A program made the translations under genes and the position numbers. A stretch of DNA of 19,042 bases, from the NCBI GenBank assembly GCA_050731755.1, contig JBOHPP010000202.1, forward strand, positions 1 to 19,042, in the 5' to 3' direction. This stretch comes from JBOHPP01 sp050731755 (GTDB lineage Bacteria > Methylomirabilota > Methylomirabilia > Rokubacteriales > CSP1-6). Of the stretch, positions 1 to 8,892 are shown piece by piece. The notes below the pieces were generated by a model. That model was not told where the DNA came from and did no database searches. It was given only the letters and a program-made list of their open reading frames with translations. The stretch's first letter is position 1. Each line of letters starts with the position of its first letter.

Positions 1-512
1 AACGCCCCGGCCTGGCCCTGAAAGTCGGGGATCAGCGCCTCGACCCGGCAGCCCGCTGCGTGCCGTCGCACCGCCTGGAGGGTGGCCGCCCAGTGCGCGG
101 CCCCCCCGTCGGCCAGGTCGTCGCGGTTGACCGAGGTGATGACGACGTAATCGAGGCCGAGGGCGGCCACGGCCCGCCCGATGCGCTCGGGCTCTTCGCG
201 ATCCTCCCACACCGGCCGCCCATGGGCGACGGCGCAATACCCGCAATTCCGGGTGCACACGTCGCCGAGGATCATGAAGGTGGCGGTGGCGTCCTCCCAG
301 CACTCGCCGATGTTGGGGCACCGGGCCTCCTCGCACACCGTGTGCAGGTTCCAGGCGCGCAGCCGTTCCTTGAGCCGCATGTAGTTCGGCCCTCCGGGCG
401 CGCGCACCTTGAGCCACGCCGGTTTGCGCCCGTCGGGCGCGACGGGTGAGTCGATGACGGGCAGCGATGTTCGCGTAGCCACCAGACTGTGAACTCTCAA
501 AAACCGTTTCAT
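1..512 (-). CDS. lipA: Lipoyl synthase LipA, 5' part (runs off the left edge)
   Basis: Radical SAM enzyme that inserts two sulfurs into protein-bound octanoyl groups to make lipoate for pyruvate and 2-oxoglutarate dehydrogenases and the glycine cleavage system. The first 170 residues are visible. They show the LipA-specific auxiliary cluster cysteines C60, C65 and C71 (CEEARCPNIGEC) and the radical SAM triad C86, C90, C93 (CTRNCGYC), followed by the VITSVNRDDLADGGA stretch typical of the family. The C-terminal part lies outside the window. The ATG at 512 gives a normal-length N-terminus but has no clear Shine-Dalgarno sequence; a GTG 30 bases further in (VATRTSLPV) is an alternative start. 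The gene is divergent from lemA across a 44-bp spacer. Confidence 0.97.
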   Translation of the reverse strand, partial: MKRFLRVHSLVATRTSLPVIDSPVAPDGRKPAWLKVRAPGGPNYMRLKERLRAWNLHTVCEEARCPNIGECWEDATATFMILGDVCTRNCGYCAVAHGRPVWEDREEPERIGRAVAALGLDYVVITSVNRDDLADGGAAHWAATLQAVRRHAAGCRVEALIPDFQGQAGA

Positions 513-556
513 TATGCCACGGTGGTGCACGCTATGATAGCCACGGGAGGAACACG
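513..556. promoter_or_regulatory. Divergent lipA/lemA spacer with lemA ribosome binding site
   Basis: Short spacer between two genes read in opposite directions. A strong Shine-Dalgarno sequence, GGGAGGAA (545-552), sits just before the lemA ATG at 557 and fixes that start. A small near-palindrome, GCTATGATAGC (531-541), is present; TATGAT within it resembles a -10 box on the plus strand, but a transcript from it would begin at the ribosome binding site and no -35 match is visible. The true promoters are therefore not resolved. Confidence 0.45.
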
Positions 557-1120
557 ATGACGCTCGGCGGCTGGATCTTCCTCGCGGTGATCGCGGTGGT
601 GGTGGGGTTCGCCGTGGTCACGTACAACCGGCTGGTCGGGCTCCGGCAGCGGTCGGAGTCCGCATGGTCCGACATCGACGTGCAACTCAAGCGGCGCACC
701 GATCTCGTCCCCAACCTCGTGGAAACGGTGAAGGGGTACGCCGCCCACGAGCGGACGACGCTGGACCAGGTGATCCGCGCCCGGGGGGCGGCCGTGGGGG
801 CGGCCACGCCCGAGGTCCGGGCCCAGGCCGAGAACCAGCTCAGCGGCGCGCTGCGCCAGCTCTTCGCGCTCGCCGAGAGCTACCCCGAGCTGAAAGCGAA
901 CCGGAACTTCCAGGCCCTGCAGCACTCGCTGGGCGAGATCGAAGGCGCCGTGCAGGATTCCCGGCGCTACTACAACGCCGTGGTCCGCGACCTCAACACG
1001 GCCATCGAAAGCTTCCCGTCCAACTTCGTGGCTACGTTCTTCCGCTTCGTCCGGCGCGCGTACTTCGAGCTGGACCGCCCCGAGGACCGCCAGGTTCCCC
1101 GCGTGAGCTTCGGGAGCTGA
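557..1120 (+). CDS. lemA: LemA family membrane protein
   Basis: LemA-family protein of 187 residues, the usual length. One N-terminal membrane segment (about residues 6-22) is followed by a helical domain facing the periplasm or outside. Family hallmarks are visible: YNRLVGLR after the membrane segment, RRTDLVPNLVETVKGYAAHE, AENQLSGAL, AESYPELKAN and YYNAVVRDLNTAIESFP. The precise function of LemA is not settled in general; it is often encoded next to DUF2207/TPM-type or HtpX-type envelope proteins. Here the next gene encodes a DUF2207 protein whose reading frame is already open at the lemA stop codon (1118-1120), so coupled translation is likely. The start is set by the GGGAGGAA ribosome binding site at 545-552. 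Confidence 0.95.
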   Translation: MTLGGWIFLAVIAVVVGFAVVTYNRLVGLRQRSESAWSDIDVQLKRRTDLVPNLVETVKGYAAHERTTLDQVIRARGAAVGAATPEVRAQAENQLSGALRQLFALAESYPELKANRNFQALQHSLGEIEGAVQDSRRYYNAVVRDLNTAIESFPSNFVATFFRFVRRAYFELDRPEDRQVPRVSFGS

Positions 1121-1124
1121 GGGT

Positions 1125-2834
1125 ATAGGCGCGGCGGCCGTTCCGGCGTTTCTGGCGCTTGCTCTCGTCCTGGCGCCTCCGGCTACTGTCTATGCTCAAT
1201 CGTTCGCCATCGAGCGCTTCGCGGTGGCGCTCGACGTCCGCCCCGACGCCAGCCTGACCGTCCAGGAGACGCTCACCATCAACTTCCGCGGCCGGCACAA
1301 CGGCGTGCTCCGCCTGATTCCTGTCCGCTCCCTGCGCCACGGCCTCGAGTTCGCCCTTCGCATCGACGACGTCCACGTGCTGGACGAGGGGCACGAGCCG
1401 CTCCGCACGGAGGTCTCCTACCCGGGGCGCTACGTGAAGATCAAGGCGTGGGTGCCGGGCGCGGTGGAGACGACCAAGACCGTACGGGTCCTTTACCGGG
1501 TGCGCCGGGGGCTCCTGGCCCTCGACGACCACGACGAGCTCTACTGGAACGTGACGGGCGACGAGTGGGAGGTCCCCATCGCCGAGGCCCAGGCCACGGT
1601 GACGTTGCCGGGCGGCCTGGCCGGCAGCGACGTCAGGACCCTCGCCTACACGGGGCCGTGGAGCGCCGCCGGCGCCGCGTATCAGGAGGTTCGCCGGGAT
1701 GGCGCCATCACCTTCCAGACCACGCGCCCGCTCCGCCCGCGAGAGGGGCTGACGATCGTCGTGGGCTGGCCCCGCGGCGCGGTCGCCCGCCCGACGCTCT
1801 GGCGCGAGGCCTGGTGGCTGACCGTGGACCACTGGCCGCTGGCGCTGCCGCTGCTGGCGCTGGTGGTGATGGGGCTCGTCTGGCGGGCCTACGGCCGCGA
1901 CCCCGAGGTCGATCGCTCCATCAAGCCCGAGTACCAGCCGCCGTCGGGCCTCACACCCGCCGAGGGCGGCACGCTCATCGACCAGAAGGCCGAGCCGAGC
2001 GACGTCATCGCCACCCTCGTCGACCTCGCCGTGCGCGGCTACATGACGATCGAGCCGCTGAACGACGGCGATTATCTGTTCCGGCGGGTGAAGCCCCTGG
2101 ACGGCGATCCGACCATCACCCCGCTCGAGCGCTACGTCCTCCAGAAGGTCTTCGGCGAGCAGCTGTCATTGCGCGAGCGCCATCTCTCCGAGCTGCGGCG
2201 CGACTCCGAGTACGTCTTCGCGCCCATTCGGGACGCCATCTACCGGACGATGGTGGAGCGCCGCCTGTTTCCGCGCTCGCCGTTCTGGATCCGCCAGGGC
2301 TGGGGCGTCCTCGGCGTCGTCATCCTCTTCGCCGCCGGCGCGCTCTTCATCGGGTTGGACCGCTTCGGGCCGCTGGGCTGGCCGCTGCCGGCGGGCGTGG
2401 GGCTGGCCGGCCTCGTCGTCGGCGGCTTCGCCTACCTCATGCCGCGGCGGACGTGGCGCGGGGTCAAGCTGCTCGTCCACCTGCGCGGCTTTCAGGAGTT
2501 TCTCGAGCGCGCCGAGAAGGACCGCCTGGAGCGCTTACCGCCGGACACCTTCCACCGGTGGTTGCCCTGGGCCATCGCGCTGGGAGTGACCGAGCAGTGG
2601 ATCCACCGCTTCCAGGCCGTGACGGTGGACGCGCCGACGTGGTATTGCTCCGTCGAGCCATTTCGACTGGCGACCTTCCGCCGCGATCTCGACGTCTTCG
2701 GCCGCCGCAACACCGAGGCGCTGGTGGCCGCCCGGCGCGCGGCCGGCGGCGGTGGCTGGAGTGGTCGCGGGAGCGGTTTTTCTCGTGGCTCGTCGGGCGG
2801 CGGGTTCGGCGGGGGTGGCGGCCGGACGTTTTAA
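1125..2834 (+). CDS. DUF2207 family membrane protein (start codon unclear)
   Basis: Predicted membrane protein of the DUF2207 family, function unknown. Numbering from the first ordinary start (GTG 1224, 536 residues): an exported beta-rich domain at about 1-195 with the family motif ELYWNVTGDEWEVPI near residue 105; a membrane segment at about 204-222 followed by YGRDP; a cytoplasmic part; two more membrane segments at about 360-380 and 385-406; and a Gly/Ser-rich tail (GGGFGGGGGRTF). The frame is open for 33 codons before 1224 and encodes a clear signal-peptide-like stretch (FLALALVLAPPATVYA, then Q) that would be lost with GTG 1224. No ATG, GTG or TTG exists in that stretch; ATA (1125) and CTG (1152, 1170) are the only candidates. 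I give 1125 as the outer limit. The partner of LemA is inferred from adjacency, 4 bases after its stop. Confidence 0.85.
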   Translation: MGAAAVPAFLALALVLAPPATVYAQSFAIERFAVALDVRPDASLTVQETLTINFRGRHNGVLRLIPVRSLRHGLEFALRIDDVHVLDEGHEPLRTEVSYPGRYVKIKAWVPGAVETTKTVRVLYRVRRGLLALDDHDELYWNVTGDEWEVPIAEAQATVTLPGGLAGSDVRTLAYTGPWSAAGAAYQEVRRDGAITFQTTRPLRPREGLTIVVGWPRGAVARPTLWREAWWLTVDHWPLALPLLALVVMGLVWRAYGRDPEVDRSIKPEYQPPSGLTPAEGGTLIDQKAEPSDVIATLVDLAVRGYMTIEPLNDGDYLFRRVKPLDGDPTITPLERYVLQKVFGEQLSLRERHLSELRRDSEYVFAPIRDAIYRTMVERRLFPRSPFWIRQGWGVLGVVILFAAGALFIGLDRFGPLGWPLPAGVGLAGLVVGGFAYLMPRRTWRGVKLLVHLRGFQEFLERAEKDRLERLPPDTFHRWLPWAIALGVTEQWIHRFQAVTVDAPTWYCSVEPFRLATFRRDLDVFGRRNTEALVAARRAAGGGGWSGRGSGFSRGSSGGGFGGGGGRTF

Positions 2835-2835
2835 C

Positions 2836-2860
2836 GTCGTCAGTCCGGGAGGGTGACGGC
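2836..2860 (+). terminator. Weak stem-loop after DUF2207
   Basis: A 7-bp imperfect stem (GTCGTCA with TGACGGC, one G-T pair, 11-base loop) lies immediately behind the DUF2207 stop and just before the convergent tRNA gene. No T-run follows, so it is not a standard intrinsic terminator. It may simply mark the end of the plus-strand operon. Confidence 0.2.
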
Positions 2861-2870
2861 GCGGTTGCGT

Positions 2871-2955
<85 letters not shown>

Positions 2956-2956
2956 C

Positions 2957-2979
2957 CTCGGGCGTCCCGGAGGCCCGAG
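2957..2979 (-). terminator. Strong dyad between oppC and tRNA-Leu
   Basis: Perfect 7-bp inverted repeat, CTCGGGC (2957-2963) and GCCCGAG (2973-2979), with a 9-base loop that itself contains TCC-GGA. It follows the oppC stop by 7 bases and could block or end the long glycolysis/importer transcript. No T-run follows, and one arm overlaps the candidate tRNA -10 box, so a role as transcript end, tRNA leader structure or regulator site cannot be decided by eye. Confidence 0.4.
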
Positions 2980-3006
2980 TATACCGTCAACGTCCGCGAG
3001 CGACAA
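2978..3006 (-). promoter_or_regulatory. Candidate tRNA-Leu promoter inside the end of oppC
   Basis: Reading the minus strand, TTGTCG (3006-3001, 4 of 6 to consensus) and TATACT (2983-2978, 5 of 6) are separated by 17 bases. Transcription would begin near 2971, about 16 bases before the mature tRNA 5' end. The -35 box lies in the last codons of oppC. This gives the tRNA a promoter independent of the importer operon. Confidence 0.5.
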
Positions 3007-3847
3007 ACCGCCCGGCGCCGCGCCGCAGCCGCGGGTCGAGCGCGTCGCGGATCCCCTCGCCCATGAGGTTGTACGAGAGCACGGTCACCAGGATAGCCAC
3101 CCCCGGGTACACCGAGAGCCACCAGGCGATCTCGATCGTGTCCTTGCCCTCGTTGAGGATGTTGCCCCAGGTGGCGAAAGGCGGCTGCACCCCGAGCCCG
3201 AGGAAGGAGAGCCCGGACTCGGTGAGGATGGCAGCGGGAATGCCCAGCGTCATCGCCACCAGCACCGGCGCCATGGCGTTGGGCAGGATGTGGCGCCAGA
3301 TCACGCGGAAGCCGGTGGCCCCGACCGACTGTGACCACAAAACGAACTCACGCTCCTTGAGGCTCAGGAACTCGGCGCGAACGAGCCGAGTCACGCCCAT
3401 CCAGCCGGTGAGCCCGATCACCACCATGATGGTCCAGATGGAGGGGCTCAGGAACGCCAGCACGGCCAGGAGCAGGAAGAAGCGGGGAAAGACCAGCATG
3501 AGGTCGACGAGCCGCATCACGGTGGCGTCGACGAACCCGCCGTTGTAGCCGGCCATCGAGCCGAGCATGATGCCAATGGCCGCCGCGATGCCGACCGACA
3601 CGAAGCCGACGGCCAGCGAGACGCGGGCGCCGTAGAGCATCCGGGAGAGCACGTCGCGCCCGAGCTGGTCGGTCCCCAGCAGATGCCGGGCCGACGGCGG
3701 CTCCAGGATCTTCCTCACGTCGGGTCGGTGAGGGTCCCAGGGGGCGAGCACCGGGGCCAGGACGGCCAGCACCGCGAGCGCCGCCACCACCAGGCCGCCG
3801 ATCACGGCCAGCCGGTTCTTGGCGAACGCCTGCCAGAGCCCGCGCAT
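2987..3847 (-). CDS. Peptide/nickel-type ABC transporter permease, DppC/OppC family
   Basis: Inner-membrane permease of 286 residues, the usual length for the DppC/OppC family, forming a heterodimer with the DppB/OppB-type subunit encoded just upstream. N-terminal membrane segment at about 14-36 and the family motif HLLGTDQLGRDVLSR at 55-69; the ATPase-contacting EAA loop is REFVLWSQSVGATGF at about 166-180, then RHILPNAMAP. Where most relatives have small residues (REFVxAARALGAS-like), this one has VLWSQS. The ATG at 3847 follows the permease-B stop by 5 bases (TGA-CGCCC-ATG), indicating coupled translation. An open frame continues upstream of this ATG but only as a shadow of the neighbouring gene. 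No ATP-binding subunit follows; the next feature is a tRNA. Substrate cannot be told from sequence. Confidence 0.93.
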   Translation of the reverse strand: MRGLWQAFAKNRLAVIGGLVVAALAVLAVLAPVLAPWDPHRPDVRKILEPPSARHLLGTDQLGRDVLSRMLYGARVSLAVGFVSVGIAAAIGIMLGSMAGYNGGFVDATVMRLVDLMLVFPRFFLLLAVLAFLSPSIWTIMVVIGLTGWMGVTRLVRAEFLSLKEREFVLWSQSVGATGFRVIWRHILPNAMAPVLVAMTLGIPAAILTESGLSFLGLGVQPPFATWGNILNEGKDTIEIAWWLSVYPGVAILVTVLSYNLMGEGIRDALDPRLRRGAGRFVARGR

Positions 3848-3852
3848 GGGCG

Positions 3853-4848
3853 TCAGCGCCGGCCGCGCCGGCCGGCCAGCCGGATGCGAGGATCGACGAG
3901 GCCGTAGGAGAGATCGGCCGCCAGGTTGGCCAGCAACGTGAGCACCGACACGATCACCAGGTTGCCCATGATCACGGGGTAGTCGCGCTGAAACACCGAC
4001 TGCACCATGAGCTGGCCCATGCCCGGAATGGCGAAGATCGACTCCACGATGACGCTGCCCCCGATGAGGCCGGGCAGTGAGAGGCCGAGAACGGTCACGA
4101 TGGGCAGCATGGCGTTGCGCAGGGCGTGCTTGCCGATCACCACCCGCTCGGCCAGGCCCTTGGCCCGCGCCGATTGGATGTAGTCCTGGCGGATCGCCTC
4201 CAGCATGCTCTGCCGCATGTAGCGCGAGAAGCCGGCCAGGCCGCCGAAGGTGGCCACCAGGATGGGCAGCGCCAGATGGCTCAGGAAGTCCCACTGCCGG
4301 CCCCAGAACGACAGGTACTCCCAGTTCAGCGACCGCAACCCTGAGACCGGCAGCCAGTCGAGCTGCACGGCGAACAGGATCATCAGCAGCAGAGCCAGCC
4401 AGAAGTCGGGCGTGGCGAAGCCCACGAACACGAAGACCGTCGTCACCTTGTCGAAGAGCGAGTACTGGCGGGTGGCGCTGAGGATGCCGATGGGCACGGC
4501 CAGCACCAGGATGATGATCATCTCCACGAGGTTCAGCATCAGCGTGATGGGCAGCCGCTCGGCGATCTTGTTCAGCACCGGGCGGCCATCGGGGGCGAAC
4601 GAGCGTCCGAAGTCCAGCCGCACGATGCGGGTCAGCCAGTTCCAATACTGCACGGGGAGCGGCTGGTCGAGCCCGTAGAGCTTGCGCAGCTCCTGGTAGG
4701 CCTGGGCGCTCTGCTGCATGCTCATGTCCCCCGTCTGCAGCTCGACGGGGTCGCCGGGGGCCAGGTGGATGACCGCGAACGACACGAAGGTGATGCCGAG
4801 GAGCAGGGGCATCGCCAGCAGCAGGCGCCGCAGGGCGTAGGCGAGCAT
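3853..4848 (-). CDS. Peptide/nickel-type ABC transporter permease, DppB/OppB family
   Basis: Inner-membrane permease of 331 residues. The N-terminus MLAYALRRLLLAMPLLLGIT and the following FVSFAVIHLAPGDP are hallmarks of DppB/OppB permeases. A periplasmic stretch (about 35-95, with LYGLDQPLPVQYWNW and FGRSF) precedes the five-segment transport domain; the EAA loop for ATPase docking is DYIQSARAKGLAERVV at 222-237 followed by HALRNAMLP. The C-terminal LVDPRIRL is typical. It lies between the binding-protein gene (55-bp spacer containing a stable stem-loop) and the DppC-type permease (5-bp spacer). No clear ribosome binding site is visible before the ATG. Confidence 0.95.
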   Translation of the reverse strand: MLAYALRRLLLAMPLLLGITFVSFAVIHLAPGDPVELQTGDMSMQQSAQAYQELRKLYGLDQPLPVQYWNWLTRIVRLDFGRSFAPDGRPVLNKIAERLPITLMLNLVEMIIILVLAVPIGILSATRQYSLFDKVTTVFVFVGFATPDFWLALLLMILFAVQLDWLPVSGLRSLNWEYLSFWGRQWDFLSHLALPILVATFGGLAGFSRYMRQSMLEAIRQDYIQSARAKGLAERVVIGKHALRNAMLPIVTVLGLSLPGLIGGSVIVESIFAIPGMGQLMVQSVFQRDYPVIMGNLVIVSVLTLLANLAADLSYGLVDPRIRLAGRRGRR

Positions 4849-4872
4849 GGGCGGCTATTCTACGTCAGAGAC

Positions 4873-4897
4873 GGCGCGGCGCTCCGGCGACCGCGCC
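4873..4897 (-). other. Stem-loop between binding-protein and permease genes
   Basis: Perfect 7-bp inverted repeat GGCGCGG / CCGCGCC with an 11-base loop, in the 55-bp spacer after the binding-protein stop. In ABC importer operons such stem-loops often protect the upstream mRNA and raise the amount of binding protein over permeases; that role here is inferred from position only. It has no T-run, so it does not look like a full terminator. Confidence 0.45.
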
Positions 4898-4903
4898 GGG
4901 GCG

Positions 4904-6562
4904 TCAGCCGGCGGTGTAGCGGTGCAGGTGCTTCGGCACGAACCACCCCTGGAAGTTCCAGCGGATCCCCGCCGGGCCGGGTTCGATGCCGTGGATGCGC
5001 GACGCGATCGCCGGGAGCGCATCGCGCCAGTACAGGAATACGACCGGCTGATCGTCGGCCAGCACCTGGTGGAGCCGGTGGTAGAAGGTCACCCGGTCGG
5101 CCTGGTGACACGTGGTGCGGCCCGCTTCGAGGAGCGCGTCCGCCTCCGGGTTGATGTAGGAGATGTGGTTCAGCTCGTCGGGCCCGACTTGCGACGAGTG
5201 CCAGATGACGTACTGGTCGGGGTCCGCCGCCGTGGCCCACCCCAGGATGATGGCATCGTACCGCACTGGCCGCTTCTTGATGTGCTCCTTGAGGAACGCC
5301 GCCCACTCGAGAATGCGAATCTCCACACCGACGCCGAGCTCGCGCAGCGAGGCCTGGATGATCTCGGCGATCTTCCTGCGCTCGTCGTTGCCCTGGTTCG
5401 TCATCAGCTCGAAGGTGAACGGCTTGCCGTCCTTCACCAGCAGTCCGTCGGCGTTGCGCGTCCGCCACCCCGCCTCGGCCAGCAGCGCCGCCGCTCGCTG
5501 GGGGTCGTAGGGAATGCCCTTGACGGCCGAGTTGTTGGCCCAGTGCCCGGGCCGGAACGGCCCGGTCGCTTCGCGGCCCAGACCCATGACGACGCCGTCC
5601 AGCAGCTCCTGCTTGTTGATTGCGTGGGCGAACGCCAGCCGCACCCGGCGGTCGGCGAAGCGCGGGTCCTTCAGGTTGAAGCCGAAATAGGTGTAGCCGC
5701 TGCTCGGGTAGCGGAACTTCTGGTACGCCTTCTCGAAGGCCGGGTACTCGGTCTGGCGCTTGTACTGCAGCGCGGTGAGGCTGGCCACGTCCACGCCCCT
5801 GGCCTTCAACTCCAGGAAGATAGTCGCCTGGCTCGGGATGATGCGGTAGACGATCCGGGAGATGTGGGGCCGGCCCTTGAAATAGTCCTGGTTGGCGACG
5901 ACGACGATCTTCTCGCCGCTCTTCATCTCCTTGAAGCGATAGGGGCCGGTCCCGACCGGCGCGCTCCAGTTCTGCGGCGCCTCCCGGATCTTGCCGGCCT
6001 TCACGTAGGGGTCGAGCAGGTGGCGCGGCAGCATGGTCATCGCCCACGACAGGAGCGCCCGGGCGTGCGGCCGCTTGTACGTCACCCGCACCGCATGGGG
6101 GCCGAGTGCCTCGACGCGCTCGACGGCGTCGAAGTCGGCCTTGTACGCGCTCGGCGTCTTGGGGTGCATCGTGGCCTCCCAGGTGAAGACCACGTCGTCG
6201 GCGGTGAAGGGTGCGCCGTCGTGCCACTTCACGCCCTGGTGGAGCTGGAAGTCGAGGGTCAGGCAGTCTTTGCTGAAGGTCCACGACGTGGCCAGCTCCG
6301 GGAGGATCTCCAGGTCGCGGCCCAGGGTGACGAGACCGTTGTACATGAAATCGCCGACCTCGCGAGAGGAAGCGTCGCTGGTGATGTTCGGGATCAGGCT
6401 CGAGACGTTGCCGATGGACGCCTCGATGAGCGTGTCGCCGTAGGCCGGAGCGATGGTGCCGCTCTTGGGCTCGCCGGGCAGGCCGGCCTCGCTCGAGCAT
6501 CCGGCGGCGGCCAGGGCCGCGAGGGCGACGACAGCGCCGAGTCGGAAGACGGGCGTGGGCAC
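4904..6562 (-). CDS. Peptide-type ABC transporter substrate-binding lipoprotein (SBP_bac_5 family)
   Basis: Extracytoplasmic solute-binding protein of 552 residues, family 5 (oligopeptide/dipeptide/nickel type), delivering substrate to the two permeases encoded downstream. The N-terminus has a short charged region, a hydrophobic core and a lipobox-like LAAAGC with C22 as the probable lipidated residue, then a Ser/Gly-rich linker. Family features follow: YNGLVTLGRDLEILPELATS, HQGVKWHDGAPFTADDVVFT, GTGPYRF, RLAFAHAINKQELLDGVVMG, YDPQRAAALLAEAGW and ADPDQYVIW. The GTG start at 6562 is fixed by an ideal ribosome binding site, AGGAGG (minus strand, about 6576-6571), 7 bases upstream; a longer open frame upstream runs through secG and is a shadow. 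The gene starts 11 bases after secG, so it probably shares the glycolytic transcript. The ligand is not predictable. Confidence 0.94.
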   Translation of the reverse strand: MPTPVFRLGAVVALAALAAAGCSSEAGLPGEPKSGTIAPAYGDTLIEASIGNVSSLIPNITSDASSREVGDFMYNGLVTLGRDLEILPELATSWTFSKDCLTLDFQLHQGVKWHDGAPFTADDVVFTWEATMHPKTPSAYKADFDAVERVEALGPHAVRVTYKRPHARALLSWAMTMLPRHLLDPYVKAGKIREAPQNWSAPVGTGPYRFKEMKSGEKIVVVANQDYFKGRPHISRIVYRIIPSQATIFLELKARGVDVASLTALQYKRQTEYPAFEKAYQKFRYPSSGYTYFGFNLKDPRFADRRVRLAFAHAINKQELLDGVVMGLGREATGPFRPGHWANNSAVKGIPYDPQRAAALLAEAGWRTRNADGLLVKDGKPFTFELMTNQGNDERRKIAEIIQASLRELGVGVEIRILEWAAFLKEHIKKRPVRYDAIILGWATAADPDQYVIWHSSQVGPDELNHISYINPEADALLEAGRTTCHQADRVTFYHRLHQVLADDQPVVFLYWRDALPAIASRIHGIEPGPAGIRWNFQGWFVPKHLHRYTAG

Positions 6563-6573
6563 GACGGCACCTC

Positions 6574-6911
6574 CTACTTCGTCGCCGGCGCCGAGGGCGG
6601 AGCAGGCGCCGTTTGCGGGTTCGCGGGAGCGGCCGGGGCCGGCGCCGCGGGGGGAGCTGGCTCCCGCACGACCGACCCGCTGCGTTCCCCGCCCAACAGG
6701 GCGAGGGTGAAGGAGGTCAGCACGAAGACGACGGCGATCACTCCCGTGATCTTGCCCAGGATCGTGGGCGTCCCCATCGACCCGAAGACAGCCTGGCTCC
6801 CGGCACCGCCGAAGGCGGAGCCGATGTCCGCCCCCTTGCCCGCCTGCAGGAGCACGACGCCCATGATGCCGAAGCACGCGACGACGTGGATGACGACCAG
6901 CAACGTGTACA

Positions 6912-6912
<1 letters not shown>
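6574..6912 (-). CDS. secG: Preprotein translocase subunit SecG
   Basis: Small inner-membrane subunit of the SecYEG channel that assists SecA-driven export. Length 112 residues. Two membrane helices (about 3-24 and 52-73) flank the conserved cytoplasmic loop with GVVLLQAGKGADIGSAFGG, GSQAVFGS and TPTILGKIT, all standard SecG features. A Pro/Ala-rich tail of about 30 residues (REPAPPAAPAPAAPANPQ) extends beyond the second helix. The ATG at 6912 overlaps the tpiA stop as TGATG, so translation is likely by re-initiation; the GTG codon directly before it is not needed. The order gap-pgk-tpiA-secG is a widely conserved arrangement and supports the call. Confidence 0.92.
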
Positions 6913-7693
<781 letters not shown>

Positions 7694-7694
<1 letters not shown>

Positions 7695-8878
7695 CAGGAC
7701 GCCTCGGTGAGCGCCTCGACGCCGGGCAGCGGCCGTCCCTCGAGGAACTCCAGGAAGGCCCCGCCCGCCGTCGAGATGTAGCCGATCCGCTGGGTCACGC
7801 CGGCGACGTTCACGGCGGCCACGGTGTCGCCGCCCCCGATGACCGAGAAGGCGGAGGCCGCGGCCACCACACGGGCCACGCCCACCGTGCCCGCGGCGAA
7901 CGGCTCCTTCTCGAACACGCCCATGGGCCCGTTCCAGACGATCGTCCGCGCTGACCGCAGCGTATCGGCGAACCGCTCCACGGTGCGGGGGCCGATGTCG
8001 AGGCCCATCAGGCTGGCCGGAATCTCACGGATGCTCACGGCGCGGCCGCTCGAGCTCTCCACGCCGTCGGCCACCACCACATCCACGGGCAGCACCAGAG
8101 GCACGCCGCGGCGGCGGGCGGCGTCGAGGACGCGGCCGGCGGTCCCGATCTGCTCGCGTTCCATGAGCGAGCGGCCGACCTCGTGGCCGAGGGCGGCCAG
8201 AAACGTGAAGGCCATGCCTCCGCCGATGAGGAGCGCGTCCACCCGGGCCAGCAGGTGCTCGACGAGTCCCAGCTTGTCGGACACCTTGGCCCCGCCCAGC
8301 ACCGCCATCAGGGGCCGTTCCGGCCGCTCCAGGATGCGTGTCAACGCCTGCAGCTCCTGCTGCATGAGGAGGCCCGCCGCCGCCGGCCGCAAGAACTGCG
8401 TGATGGCGGCGATCGAGGCGTGCGCCCGGTGGGCCGCGGCAAAGGCGTCGTTCACGTAACAGTCGGCCAGGCCGGCCAGGGCGCGGGCAAAGGCGTCGTC
8501 GTTGGCCTCCTCTCCTTTGTGAAAGCGCAGGTTTTCGAGCAGCAGGAGGTGCCCGGGCTTGAGCGCCTGCGCCCGCTCGATGACCTCGGGACCGATACAG
8601 TCGGGGGCCAGAGGCACCGGCTGGGCCAGCAGCGCCTCCAGGCGTTCGGCCACGGGGCGTAGCGAGTACTCCGGGGCCGGCCGGCCCTTGGGCCGGCCCA
8701 GATGGGAGGCGAGGACGACAGCGGCGCCGCGGCCGAGCGCGTACTGGACCGTGGGCGCCGCCGCACGCAGGCGCGTGTCATCGGTGACCGCGCCCGCCTC
8801 GAGGGGCGCGTTGAGATCGGCGCGGACGAAAACGCGCTTGCCGGGGAGGTCCAGGTGCTCGATCGCGAGCTTGGCCAC
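7694..8878 (-). CDS. pgk: Phosphoglycerate kinase
   Basis: Transfers phosphate from 1,3-bisphosphoglycerate to ADP (and the reverse). 394 residues from the GTG at 8878, the standard length. N-domain substrate residues: R19, D21 and N23 in VRADLNAP, SHLGRPKG at about 58-65, and ENLRF. C-domain: GGAKVSDK at 195-202, WNGPMGVFE at 315-323 and the nucleotide loop GGGDTVAAV at 348-356. An open frame reaches 24 codons further upstream but overlaps the end of gap and lacks homology, so GTG 8878 (VAKLAIEHLDL) is preferred; a ribosome binding site is not obvious. Starts 14 bases after the gap stop and overlaps tpiA by one base. Confidence 0.98.
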
Positions 8879-8892
8879 CGGTGCCGGCGTTG

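Noticed and set aside
533..538. TATGAT as a -10 box for lemA
   Set aside because: The start site would fall in the ribosome binding site and there is no -35 partner at 16-18 bases.
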